NCBI GenBank assembly: GCA_963761015.1
Contig: CAVXFL010000016.1
Span: 434,001 to 498,000 of the forward strand
From: CAVXFL01 sp963761015
Lineage (GTDB): Bacteria > Pseudomonadota > Alphaproteobacteria > Acetobacterales > Acetobacteraceae
DNA length: 64,000 nt
Direction: 5' to 3'
Positions 1 through 10,351 of this stretch are shown here, piece after piece; position 1 is the first letter of the stretch, and each line of letters opens with the position of its first letter. A program made the translations under genes and the position numbers. Under the pieces are notes generated by a model. It searched no databases. It was not told the origin of the DNA and saw only the letters and a list, made by a program, of their open reading frames with translations.

Positions 1-733
1 CCTCGCCGGGGGCTTCCTCGCGGGCACGCGGATCGCTCCGCAACCGATCGGCTTCCAGGGCGGATTGCCAGACGAACATGTAAGGGCTGATCGTGGTGCC
101 GACGACGGCGATGAACACGGCGATTGCCCGCGCGCCCGGCGGCAGCGTCGGCACGGCAGTGTGGAAAAGCACGTCGCGCCACGGGACGGGCGCGCGGAAC
201 GCCGTGAGAAAATACGCGTAAAGCGCGACCGATCCGCAGACCGCGAAGCGCATGTATTGGCGGTAGCGCAGCGCGAACAGCAGCAAGGCGCAGGCGAGCC
301 CGAACAGCGCGACGTAAACGAGACGCGGGCCGCCGGCCAGCAGCTTCAGCACCGCGGCCATCGCGCCGAGATCGGCGCCGAGGTTCACCACGTTCGCGAA
401 GACCACGAGCGCGACGATGCCGACGAGCACCGGGCGCGGGTAGTATCGGCCGATGGCGCCGATCACGCTGAGCCCGGCCGCCCGGCCGATACGCGCGCTG
501 ATCTCCTGGCTCGCCACCATGAGCGGGTAGCAGAACGGCATGATCCAGCAGCCCGCCAGCCCGAGCACCGCGCCGGCCTGCGAATAGGCGGCGATGCCGC
601 TCGGATCGTCGTCCGAGACGCCGCTCACCAGGCCCGGCCCCAGGTGACGCAAGATCGCCCAACGATCCCGGCGGCGCGCGGGCTTGGTCGGTGCGGCGCT
701 TGCGCCCGCGCCTTCCCCAGTCTGAAAGGCCAA
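1..733 (-). CDS. NRAMP-family divalent metal transporter, partial (3' end outside window)
   Basis: Integral membrane transporter of the NRAMP/SLC11 fold. Only the first 244 codons are present; the gene runs off the window start. I translated it from the minus strand: a charged N-terminus, then a first membrane segment with GLVSGVSDDDPSGIAAYSQA at about residues 34-53, which aligns with the metal-binding helix 1 of NRAMP proteins. Several further hydrophobic segments follow, and a broken-helix motif TTISPYMFVWQS lies near residue 214 at the helix 6 position. The start is taken as TTG at 733 because GGAGG lies 5 nt upstream; an in-frame GTG at 748 is the alternative. Helix 1 has DPSG in place of the usual DPGN, and helix 6 has Ser where a metal-coordinating Met is normal, so the substrate may not be Mn or Fe. 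It lies downstream of the oxidoreductase gene on the same strand. Confidence 0.82.
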   Translation of the reverse strand, partial: MAFQTGEGAGASAAPTKPARRRDRWAILRHLGPGLVSGVSDDDPSGIAAYSQAGAVLGLAGCWIMPFCYPLMVASQEISARIGRAAGLSVIGAIGRYYPRPVLVGIVALVVFANVVNLGADLGAMAAVLKLLAGGPRLVYVALFGLACALLLFALRYRQYMRFAVCGSVALYAYFLTAFRAPVPWRDVLFHTAVPTLPPGARAIAVFIAVVGTTISPYMFVWQSALEADRLRSDPRAREEAPGE

Positions 734-812
734 TCGAACCTCCGGCACGTGTGGCCGCGTCAGGATTCCCGCGAACGCGTTCGCCCCGCGTGCCGAGGCT
801 GGTCTCCGCCGC

Positions 813-2075
813 TCAGCGGAACCTTCGCGGAGAATAGGACAGCGGATCGACGATGGGCGTGCCGGCGCCGATCAAATCGGCGACGAGCCGGCCCGTCAGC
901 GGCCCCGAAGCGAGCCCGATATGCCCGTGCCCGTACGCGTGCACCACGTCCGGGCATCCCGAGGCAAGGCCGATGCACGGCAGGCTGTCCGGCATCGCTG
1001 GCCGATGTCCCATCCAGAAACGGATCTGCTCGGGGTGCAGCGTATCGCCCAAACCCGGATAGGCCGACAGCGCGAAATCGCGCAGGATGCGCGCGCGCTT
1101 CCAGTTGGGCGCGGCGCGCAGCCCGGCCAACTCGACCTGCCCGGCGATGCGCAGCCCGCCGCGCATCATGGTGATTGCCATCTTGCCGTCGCTCGGCATG
1201 GTCGGATGTCGGGGGCCGGCGCCGGGCGCGGGAATCAGTGCGTGGTAGCCGCGCTCGGTTTCCAGCGGAACCCGGTCGCCGACGAGTTCGGCAAGGCGTT
1301 TCGAGCGGGCTCCGGCGGCGATCACCGCCTTGTCGCAGGCGATCGACGTCGTCGCCGTGCGCACCGCTCGCAGGCGGCGGTCGCGCAGCTCGAACCCGAC
1401 CGCCTGGCCGCTGTGATATGTCGCGCCCAGCGCTTCCGCCCGGCGATGCAGCGCGGCGACGTAGGCACCGGGATCGAGGCAGTGCCCGCCCGCTTCGACC
1501 AGCACGCCGAAACCGTAGCGCCGATGCAGATGCGGTTCGCGCTGGCGCAACTCGTCGGCGTCGAGCTCGATCCAGGTCACGCCGTTGTCGCGGCGCAATC
1601 GCCAGGCCAAGGCGTCCGCGGCGAAATCGTCGCGGCTCGGGAACACGTAGAGCAGGCCGTGGCGCTGGATCAGGTCGGGAACACCCGCCTCGGCGGCGAG
1701 CTTCCGGTGCCGTTCCGGCGCGTCCGCCGCCAGCGCCCGCATGGCGCGCGCGATGGGTTCGAGCCGCCGCGCGCTGCCGCCCGCGCGCAGAAACCGCGCG
1801 AGCCAGGGTGTCAGTTTCGGAAGGTACGCCCAGCGAATGGCCAGCGGCCCGAGCGGATCGGCCAGATAGCCCGGCACCCGCCGCCACATGCCGGGCATCG
1901 AGAACGGCACGACCGAGCAGGGGCTGAGCCAGCCCGCGTTGCCGTAGCTGGCCGCCTGCTCGCCGCCCGGTTCACCCGGCTCGATGACGGTGACGCGATG
2001 CCCGTCGCGGAGCAGCTCCAGCGCGGCGCTGGCGCCGACGATGCCGGCGCCGATGACCGCGACATGCAAAGTCAC
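813..2075 (-). CDS. FAD-dependent D-amino acid dehydrogenase-like oxidoreductase (DadA family)
   Basis: Flavoprotein of the DAO superfamily expected to oxidise a D-amino acid or related secondary amine and pass electrons to the respiratory chain. The N-terminus has a dinucleotide fold, VIGAGIVGASAALELL, with an acidic residue ending the second strand (TVIEPGEPGGE). A DadA-like stretch ASYGNAGWLSPCSVVPF follows at about residues 43-59, and the C-terminus has GHGHIGLASGP, typical of the FAD-binding end. About 420 residues is normal for DadA proteins. I prefer the GTG at 2075: the 13-codon longer frame begins inside a palindromic intergenic repeat. No alanine racemase neighbour is present, so the true substrate is open; other DAO-family amine oxidases are possible. 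Confidence 0.82.
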   Translation of the reverse strand: MTLHVAVIGAGIVGASAALELLRDGHRVTVIEPGEPGGEQAASYGNAGWLSPCSVVPFSMPGMWRRVPGYLADPLGPLAIRWAYLPKLTPWLARFLRAGGSARRLEPIARAMRALAADAPERHRKLAAEAGVPDLIQRHGLLYVFPSRDDFAADALAWRLRRDNGVTWIELDADELRQREPHLHRRYGFGVLVEAGGHCLDPGAYVAALHRRAEALGATYHSGQAVGFELRDRRLRAVRTATTSIACDKAVIAAGARSKRLAELVGDRVPLETERGYHALIPAPGAGPRHPTMPSDGKMAITMMRGGLRIAGQVELAGLRAAPNWKRARILRDFALSAYPGLGDTLHPEQIRFWMGHRPAMPDSLPCIGLASGCPDVVHAYGHGHIGLASGPLTGRLVADLIGAGTPIVDPLSYSPRRFR

Positions 2076-2099
2076 CGAAGGTCGGCCCCCCTCACCCTG

Positions 2100-2127
2100 C
2101 CTCTCCCCCCGCAAGCGAGGGGAGAGG
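2100..2127. repeat. Short intergenic palindrome (CCTCTCCCC...GGGGAGAGG)
   Basis: Nine-base inverted arms separated by a GCAAGC-containing loop, lying between the DadA-like gene and the CoxM-like gene. A related palindrome occurs at 12764-12787. It resembles the small REP-like palindromes common in high-GC proteobacteria and could act as a weak bidirectional terminator or RNA end stabiliser. Confidence 0.5.
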
Positions 2128-2225
2128 GGAAGAAAGAACTGCCCGCGTGTAAGTAATTTCTCCGCGCCCGCTTGCGGGGAAGCGGCTCAGGGGAGGCGGC
2201 CGTCTCGACAACGAAGGGCTTGGTT

Positions 2226-3023
2226 CTACCCCGCCGCGGCGACGGCGCGCTTGGCGATCACCGTGACCAGATGCGCGCGGTATTCGGCGCTGCCGTGGAT
2301 GTCGGCGTTCATCCCCTCGGCCGGAACCTTGATGCTGGCGACGGCGTCGGGCGACCAGTTGCTCGCCAGCGCGGCTTCCATCGCCTTCTGGCGGAACACG
2401 CCGTTCTGCCCCGCGCCGGTGACGGCGACGCGCACGCCGGCCGGACCCTTGGCCACGAACACGCCGACCATGGCGTAGCGTGACGCCGGATTGCGGAATT
2501 TCTCGTACCCCGCCTTCTCCACCGGCAGCGGAAATTCGACGGCGGTGATCAACTCGTCCGGCGCCAGCGCGGTCGTGAACATGCCCTGGAAATACTCGTC
2601 CGCCGGAATGCTGCGCTTATTCGTCTTGATCGTGGCGCCGAGCGCCAACGCGGCGGCGGGATAGTCCGCGGTCGGATCGTTGTTGGCGAGGCTGCCGCCG
2701 ATCGTGCCGCGGTGGCGCACGGCGGGGTCGCCGATCAGCCCGGCGAGGTAGGCCAAGGTCGGGATGACCCGTTTCACCTCGGCCGAGCTGCATACCGTGT
2801 TGTGCGTCGTGGTGGCGCCGATGGTCAGCGTGGTGCCCGAAACACTGATGCCCGACAAGCCGAGCTTGGCGAGATCGACCACCACGGTCGGCTTGTTCAG
2901 CCGCTGCTTCAGCACCGGAATGAGCGTCTGGCCGCCGGCGAGCGGTTTCGCTTCCGGATCGCCGGCAATGATTTTCACGGCATCCGCGACACTCGAGGGC
3001 TTCTGATAAGCGAAATCATACAT
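2226..3023 (-). CDS. Molybdenum hydroxylase FAD-binding medium subunit (CoxM-like)
   Basis: Medium subunit that carries FAD and passes electrons from the iron-sulfur subunit to an acceptor in a three-subunit molybdenum hydroxylase. It has both FAD-contacting motifs of the family: AGGQTLIPVLKQRL near residues 29-42 and TIGGSLANNDPTADYPAA near residues 107-124. The 265-residue length is normal for family members of about 260-290 residues. It is the last gene of a coxS-coxL-coxM-ordered operon, 27 nt after the large-subunit stop, which supports one complex. The family is shared by CO dehydrogenase, nicotine, isoquinoline and aldehyde oxidising enzymes, so the substrate is not assigned. Confidence 0.9.
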   Translation of the reverse strand: MYDFAYQKPSSVADAVKIIAGDPEAKPLAGGQTLIPVLKQRLNKPTVVVDLAKLGLSGISVSGTTLTIGATTTHNTVCSSAEVKRVIPTLAYLAGLIGDPAVRHRGTIGGSLANNDPTADYPAAALALGATIKTNKRSIPADEYFQGMFTTALAPDELITAVEFPLPVEKAGYEKFRNPASRYAMVGVFVAKGPAGVRVAVTGAGQNGVFRQKAMEAALASNWSPDAVASIKVPAEGMNADIHGSAEYRAHLVTVIAKRAVAAAG

Positions 3024-3050
3024 GGTGCTGTCCCCTGCTCCGCCGGACTT

Positions 3051-5429
<2,379 letters not shown>

Positions 5430-5516
5430 GTTTTCCTCCCCATCGCCTCGGCGGCGTCAGCACGCCGCCGGTCGATATGCGCGATAGCCTGGTAGCTTGT
5501 CAGCCCATTCCGGCGG

Positions 5517-6014
<498 letters not shown>

Positions 6015-6173
6015 GATTTCTCCCTTTCCCCCGGCCTCTCCCGACGAGCGGGAGGATGTTGGATGGACCCGTTCGGGCTCGCTTTAGTGTGAAGGCCCGC
6101 CCCGCCGATGGCAAGCCATCGCCCGCGCGCGGGCGCGGTTCGCAGCCGCTTCGGAGTGGCATAGAGTAGCCGC

Positions 6174-6721
6174 ATGTCAGCTCCGGCTCGCGCCCGCATG
6201 ACTGCCGACGAGTTCATCGATTGGGCGATGGCCCAGCCGGAGGGCCAGCGCTACGAGTTGGTCGCGGGCGAGGTCGTCGCCATGGCGCCGGAGCGTTCCG
6301 CGCACGCGCTCACCAAGCTTACGGCGCGATGCGTCTCGTCGAGGCGGTAAAGGCGGCGAAGCTGCCGTGCACCGTCTATCCCGACGGCATGGCGGTGCAG
6401 ATCGATGCGAATACGGTTTGCGAGCCGGACGCGATGCTCCGCTGCGGGACACCGCTGCCGGGCAACGCGGTCAGTGTCACGGACCCGCTGATCGTGGTCG
6501 AGGTGCTGTCGCCCTCGACGCGCGCTCGGGACGCGGGCGCCAAGCTCGAGGATTACTTTCGGCTCCCCACGGTTCGCCATTACCTGATCCTGAAAACCGA
6601 GAACCGCAGCGTTACTCACCATCGGCGGGACGATGCGGGTGCAATCACGGCCCGCATCATCGATGATGGCTCGATCGCCCTCGATCCGCCCGGCATCGAG
6701 CTGCGCGACGTGTTCGGATAA
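6174..6721 (+). pseudogene. Uma2-family (DUF820) restriction-endonuclease-fold protein, frameshifted
   Basis: Two reading frames together make one Uma2 protein. From ATG 6174 (or 6198) the frame reads through ADEFIDWAMAQPEGQRYELV and AMAPERSAHALTKL, then goes out of phase near 6324. The remainder continues one base out, from AYGAMRLVEAVKAAKLPC through the conserved PD-(D/E)xK-like core (DPLIVVEVLSPSTRARD, KLEDYFRLPTVRHYLI) to the TAA at 6719. One missing base near 6324 restores a continuous protein of about 182 residues, the normal length. Uma2 proteins are often multicopy in such genomes and have no settled role. It is convergent with selB. Whether the deletion is real or a sequencing error cannot be told here. 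Confidence 0.75.
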
Positions 6722-6730
6722 GCGCGCCGC

Positions 6731-8638
6731 TCAGGCGGCCGGACGCGTGGCCGAAGGTGCGCCGAACAGGTCGAGCCGGTCGCGGCGGATGCGGCGCTCG
6801 TCGCCCGAGCGGCGCGTGATCCCCGAGCGGTCGAAGAACTCCAGAATCTAAATCGCCACCTTGCGGCCGTTGGCGAGCGCATCGCGGAAGCGGGCCGCCG
6901 TGAGCACGCCGCCCGGATCGGCTTCGGCGAGCGCGGCGGCGATGCCGGCCATGTCGGCCACGGTCTCGCGCGGGAAGAAATGGTCGTGCGCCACCTCGAC
7001 CAGCCGCCCCATCCGCTGCAGCCGCTTGAGCATCGCCCGCATCGCCGGCTCCGGGATCGACAGGGCCCGCGCGAGGTCGCGCGTGCGCGGCGGGCGGAAT
7101 CGCTCGGCGGCGAGCAGTTCGCACAGCCGGTGCCAGGCTCGCTCGTCCTCGGGCGACAGCGTCGCGCGGTGCGCCGGCAGGCGGAGCCACGGCCCGTCCT
7201 GCTCCACCTCGCCCCGGCGCAGCGCCGTTTCCAGGACGGCGCGGAAGGCGGGCGACGGCAGCCGGCCGGGGAGCGCGAGCCGCAGGCGTTCCGGCTGCAA
7301 GCCGGGCTGATCCGGCGCGGCGGCGTGGTGGTCGGCGAGGCAGCGGGACATATCTTGCCGCAGCCCCGCCAAGCTCGCCGGTGCCATCGCCAGGTCGCCG
7401 ACCCGGACCGCCGGCGCCTCGGCCAGCACCGAGGCCGTTCGCTCGGGTGGCAGATTGCGGGCGCGCGCGAAGTCGCCGAACGCGGTCCAGCCGGGCGGCT
7501 GCGCGACCAGCCCCCGCAACGCCTCGGCGGGATCGGCCTTCCGCAAGATCGCGAGCTGTGACAGGCGCGCCGGGCTAGCCCGCCCCCGCCGGGGCGGGAA
7601 CGGGTCGATCACGAATCCGCCGCCGATCGTGTCGGTCGCGCCGGCGTCGCGCAGCACCAGCCGGTCGCCGGCGAGTGCGCCGATCGGCCGATCGAGCGTC
7701 AGCCGGACCAGCGCCTCGCCGTCGGCGCCGAGCCGCGCGCGATCCAAGGGCGCGAGCCGGCCGGTCACATGCGCCGCCGCCACATGCACGTGGACCGGCG
7801 CGTCCGGCTTGAGCGCGCTCGCGCCGGGCAGCAGCCGAACGGCGGCATCCAGCGCCGCGGTCGGCGCGTCGATATCGGGATGCAGCACCCAGTCGCCGCG
7901 CGTAACCAAATCTTTCGACAGTTTGGCCCCGACGATGTTGAGCGCGACGCGCTGGCCGGCGAGCGCGATCTCGGCGGGGCGGCTCTGCGCGCGCAGGCCG
8001 CGCACGCGCAGCTCGCGCCCGCCCGGCGACAGCACCAGCCGGTCCTCGACGGCGATCCGGCCGGACACCAGCGTGCCGGTGACGACCAACCCCGCGCCGG
8101 CGAGCGTGAAGGCGCGGTCCACCGCCAGGCGCGGATACCCGTCGAAGCGGCGCGGGGCCGGTTCGACCGCGCGCAGCCGGGCGAGCAACGCCGGGATTCC
8201 GGCCCCAGTGAGGGCCGAGACCGCCACGATCGGCGCGTTTTTCATTCCGGTTTCGGCGAGTAGCGCGGTGGTTTCGGCGGCGACTTGCGGCAGGTTGTCT
8301 GGCGCCAGGTCGGCCTTGGTGATCGCGACCACGCCCCGCGCGATGCCGAGCAGGTCGAGAATGCGCGCGTGCTCGCGCGTCTGCGGCATGACGCCGTCGT
8401 CCGCCGCGACGACCAGCAGCGCCGCATCGATCGCCCCGGCGCCAGCCAGCATGGTGTGGACCAGCCGCTCGTGCCCCGGCACGTCGATGAAACCGAGATC
8501 GCCCAAATAGGCGTAGCCGAGGTCGAGCGTGATGCCGCGGCGCTTCTCCTCCGGCAGCCGGTCGGCATCGACGCCGGTAAGCGCCCGCACCAGCGCGGTC
8601 TTGCCGTGATCCACATGCCCGGCGGTGCCGATGATCAT
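6731..8638 (-). CDS. selB: Selenocysteine-specific translation elongation factor SelB, interrupted by an in-frame TAG
   Basis: GTPase that delivers Sec-tRNA to UGA codons through a SECIS element. The N-terminal G domain has GHVDHGKT (G1), DVPGHE (G3) and TKAD (G4), followed by EF-Tu-like barrels and C-terminal winged-helix domains. The frame from ATG 8638 hits TAG at 6850-6848 after 596 codons, right after NGRKVAI. The same frame then continues with ILEFFDRSGITRRSGDERR and ends RLDLFGAPSATRPAA before TGA at 6731, matching the usual SelB C-terminus (KVAIQILEFFDR). The TAG therefore sits where CAG for Gln is expected. Loss of about 38 residues would remove part of the last winged helix, which binds SECIS RNA. 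No selA, selC or selenoprotein gene is adjacent. Confidence 0.9.
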
Positions 8639-8679
8639 CGAGCCAGCTTCGTTCGCGCCACGCGCATCGAGAATTCAAG

Positions 8680-9195
8680 TTATCTGGCGGTTCCCGCCGC
8701 CGCCAAAAGCTGGTGCCTCGGAAGTACCATCAGACGAGGGGTGGAATCGGGCACGGCGGCAAAACCATAGTGCGCGTAAAAGGCTTCCGCCTCGGCGTCG
8801 ATCGGATGGGTGGCGACGGCACGGAAACCGATTTGCGGCGCAACGCCGGCAATCCGTGTGAGGGCGTCACGCAGCAGCGTTCGCCCAAATCCCAGGCCGC
8901 GGTAATTCAAATCGACCGCCAATTGCGCCAGCAGCATCAGCGGCACCGGATCGGGCGCGTTGCGGCGCAGCGCGCCGGGAAGCCCGAGGCGCGCGGCGGA
9001 CGCGGTCGTCAATGCATAGAATCCGAGGACCAGGCCGTCGCGCAGCGCGACGAACGTGCGCGAGTCGCCGGTTTCCTGATTGCTCAGCGCCCGCGTCCGC
9101 AGCCAGGAATCCAGCGGCGGCTTGCCGCAAGAAAATGAAGATATTTGGTGAATTTGCAACAACGCTTGAATTGAAACTGGAAATGCAGGGCCCAT
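8680..9195 (-). CDS. GNAT-family acetyltransferase toxin (TacT/AtaT-like)
   Basis: Predicted acetyl-CoA-dependent toxin that would acetylate aminoacyl-tRNA and block translation. It shows the toxin-type N-terminus (SFSCGKPPLDSWLRTRAL, residues about 20-37), a long AQLAVDLNYRGLGFGRTLL acetyl-CoA loop with RGLGFG near residues 99-104, and a C-terminal FYAHYGFAAV with the catalytic-type Tyr region. The 171-residue length is typical. It starts 2 nt after the stop of the upstream ribbon-helix-helix antitoxin gene, the standard antitoxin-toxin order. The function is inferred from family and context; a housekeeping GNAT is less likely given the partner. Confidence 0.85.
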   Translation of the reverse strand: MGPAFPVSIQALLQIHQISSFSCGKPPLDSWLRTRALSNQETGDSRTFVALRDGLVLGFYALTTASAARLGLPGALRRNAPDPVPLMLLAQLAVDLNYRGLGFGRTLLRDALTRIAGVAPQIGFRAVATHPIDAEAEAFYAHYGFAAVPDSTPRLMVLPRHQLLAAAGTAR

Positions 9196-9197
9196 AG

Positions 9198-9491
9198 TTA
9201 TTCGAGCTGCGAGTCTGTTCTGAATAGAGCAGCAAGCTTTGGGCTGGGTTCCGCAGTTTTTAATTCATCGAGAATGTCCATCAGCGTACTCCATCCTTCC
9301 TCGGTATTGATCTCGAAAAGCCGGGGAGAGACAAGAACGTCCTCCGCCGCTCTCACGGCGCTCGACACCAAGAAATCGGTCAGTGTCGTGTGCGTGAGCT
9401 GGGCGGCATAGGTCAGAAGGGATTTGGTCGTGGGGGTTAACCGCACCTCCAATCTTTCGACCTTACCCTCCCGTTCCTGCGCAACTGCCAT
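9198..9491 (-). CDS. DUF1778-type ribbon-helix-helix antitoxin
   Basis: Predicted DNA-binding antitoxin that neutralises the GNAT toxin and autorepresses the operon. I start it at ATG 9491 (97 residues), since the upstream extension of the open frame is non-conserved in appearance. The short strand VERLEVRLTPTTKSLLTYAA followed by TLTDFLVSSAVRAAEDVL matches the N-terminal ribbon-helix-helix of TacA-like antitoxins. The C-terminal part is the toxin-binding tail. Residue GWSTLMDILDELK shows an amphipathic helix. It is followed directly by the toxin gene with a 2-nt gap. Confidence 0.8.
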   Translation of the reverse strand: MAVAQEREGKVERLEVRLTPTTKSLLTYAAQLTHTTLTDFLVSSAVRAAEDVLVSPRLFEINTEEGWSTLMDILDELKTAEPSPKLAALFRTDSQLE

Positions 9492-9537
9492 GATCAACCT
9501 CGTAACGTTCCATGCAGCCGACTGGCTGGGCAGGGCT

Positions 9538-9566
9538 CGTATAGCGTACGGGCAATGCACGGGCAA
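9538..9566 (-). promoter_or_regulatory. Candidate sigma-70 promoter of the toxin-antitoxin operon
   Basis: On the minus strand, TTGCCC (9566-9561) and TATACG (9543-9538) are separated by 17 nt, about 47 nt upstream of the antitoxin start. A repeated GCCCGT unit in the spacer could be an operator for the ribbon-helix-helix protein. Supported by position and box similarity only. Confidence 0.45.
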
Positions 9567-9698
9567 GAATTCCCGGGCAATCCCGGACACCCAGCGCGAT
9601 GGAGTTCGGATCGACGGCGCCGGCACGATCGGACGGATGAAGGGACCCGACTCGGGGGCGGTTGCCGCAACGCAGCGTCCGGGCTATGCGGGGCTGCG

Positions 9699-10154
9699 AT
9701 GGAGGCGCTTCTGTCCCGGCTGGCGGCCGGTTTGCCTAGCCCGGCGCGCCGGTTCGCCCACGCGCCGCGCATTGCCATCGTCGCCCAATTTCTTCGCTTC
9801 GGCCTTGTTGGCGTGCTCGGCTTCGTGGTGGATACCGCGACCGTCTACGCGTTGCGCGGCACGCTCGGGCTGTACGGCGCGGGCATGGTGTCCTATGTGG
9901 TCGCGGCCAGCTTCAACTGGGCCTGCCATCGCGCCTGGACGTTCCGTGGACGCGGAACCCGCCGCGCGCACCGTGAATGGGCGATGTTCCTTCTGGCTAA
10001 CGGGCTCGGCCTGGTTCTCAACCGTGGCGCCTACGTCCTGTTGATCGCGACGAGCCCGCTCTGCGTGCGCTACCCGGTGTTGGCGGTGGCCGCCGGGGCT
10101 GTCGCCGGGATGTTCGCGAATTTCGGCATGTCGCGCCAACTCGTGTTCCGCTGA
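9699..10154 (+). CDS. GtrA family membrane protein
   Basis: Small polytopic membrane protein of the GtrA family, whose members take part in flipping or positioning polyprenyl-linked sugars for surface polysaccharide modification. From ATG 9699 the protein is 151 residues. Four hydrophobic segments are visible, beginning with FLRFGLVGVLGFVVDTATVY, the family-typical first segment. VVAASFNWACHRAWTFRGRG matches the conserved loop after segment two, and the C-terminal FANFGMSRQLVFR is also characteristic. The open frame extends upstream to 9555 but that part lies in the intergenic promoter region. No glycosyltransferase partner (gtrB) is adjacent, so the pathway is undefined. Confidence 0.82.
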   Translation: MEALLSRLAAGLPSPARRFAHAPRIAIVAQFLRFGLVGVLGFVVDTATVYALRGTLGLYGAGMVSYVVAASFNWACHRAWTFRGRGTRRAHREWAMFLLANGLGLVLNRGAYVLLIATSPLCVRYPVLAVAAGAVAGMFANFGMSRQLVFR

Positions 10155-10351
10155 TCTCCGCCACCGCTGCGCACAGGCTGGGGATCTCTGAAAGCTGATC
10201 GGATCAGCCCCGGCATAAGCGGCAAAGCGGGTTGCGGGTGGGGCCAGGCGAGGCCATTTTCCCGCAATTGGCGCGGCCCAAGCCCGCGTTGTCCCCGCCG
10301 GCCCGGTTTCATGGCCCGCGGACCGTCGCAACCGAGGAATCCGAGCAGACC

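Noticed and set aside
2076..2114. N-terminal extension of the DadA-like protein to ATG 2114
   Set aside because: The extra 13 codons are made of a palindromic intergenic repeat; the dinucleotide fold begins right after the GTG at 2075.
6731..6850. Selenocysteine explanation for the stop in selB
   Set aside because: The codon is TAG, not TGA, and family alignment expects Gln, so Sec insertion is not the cause.
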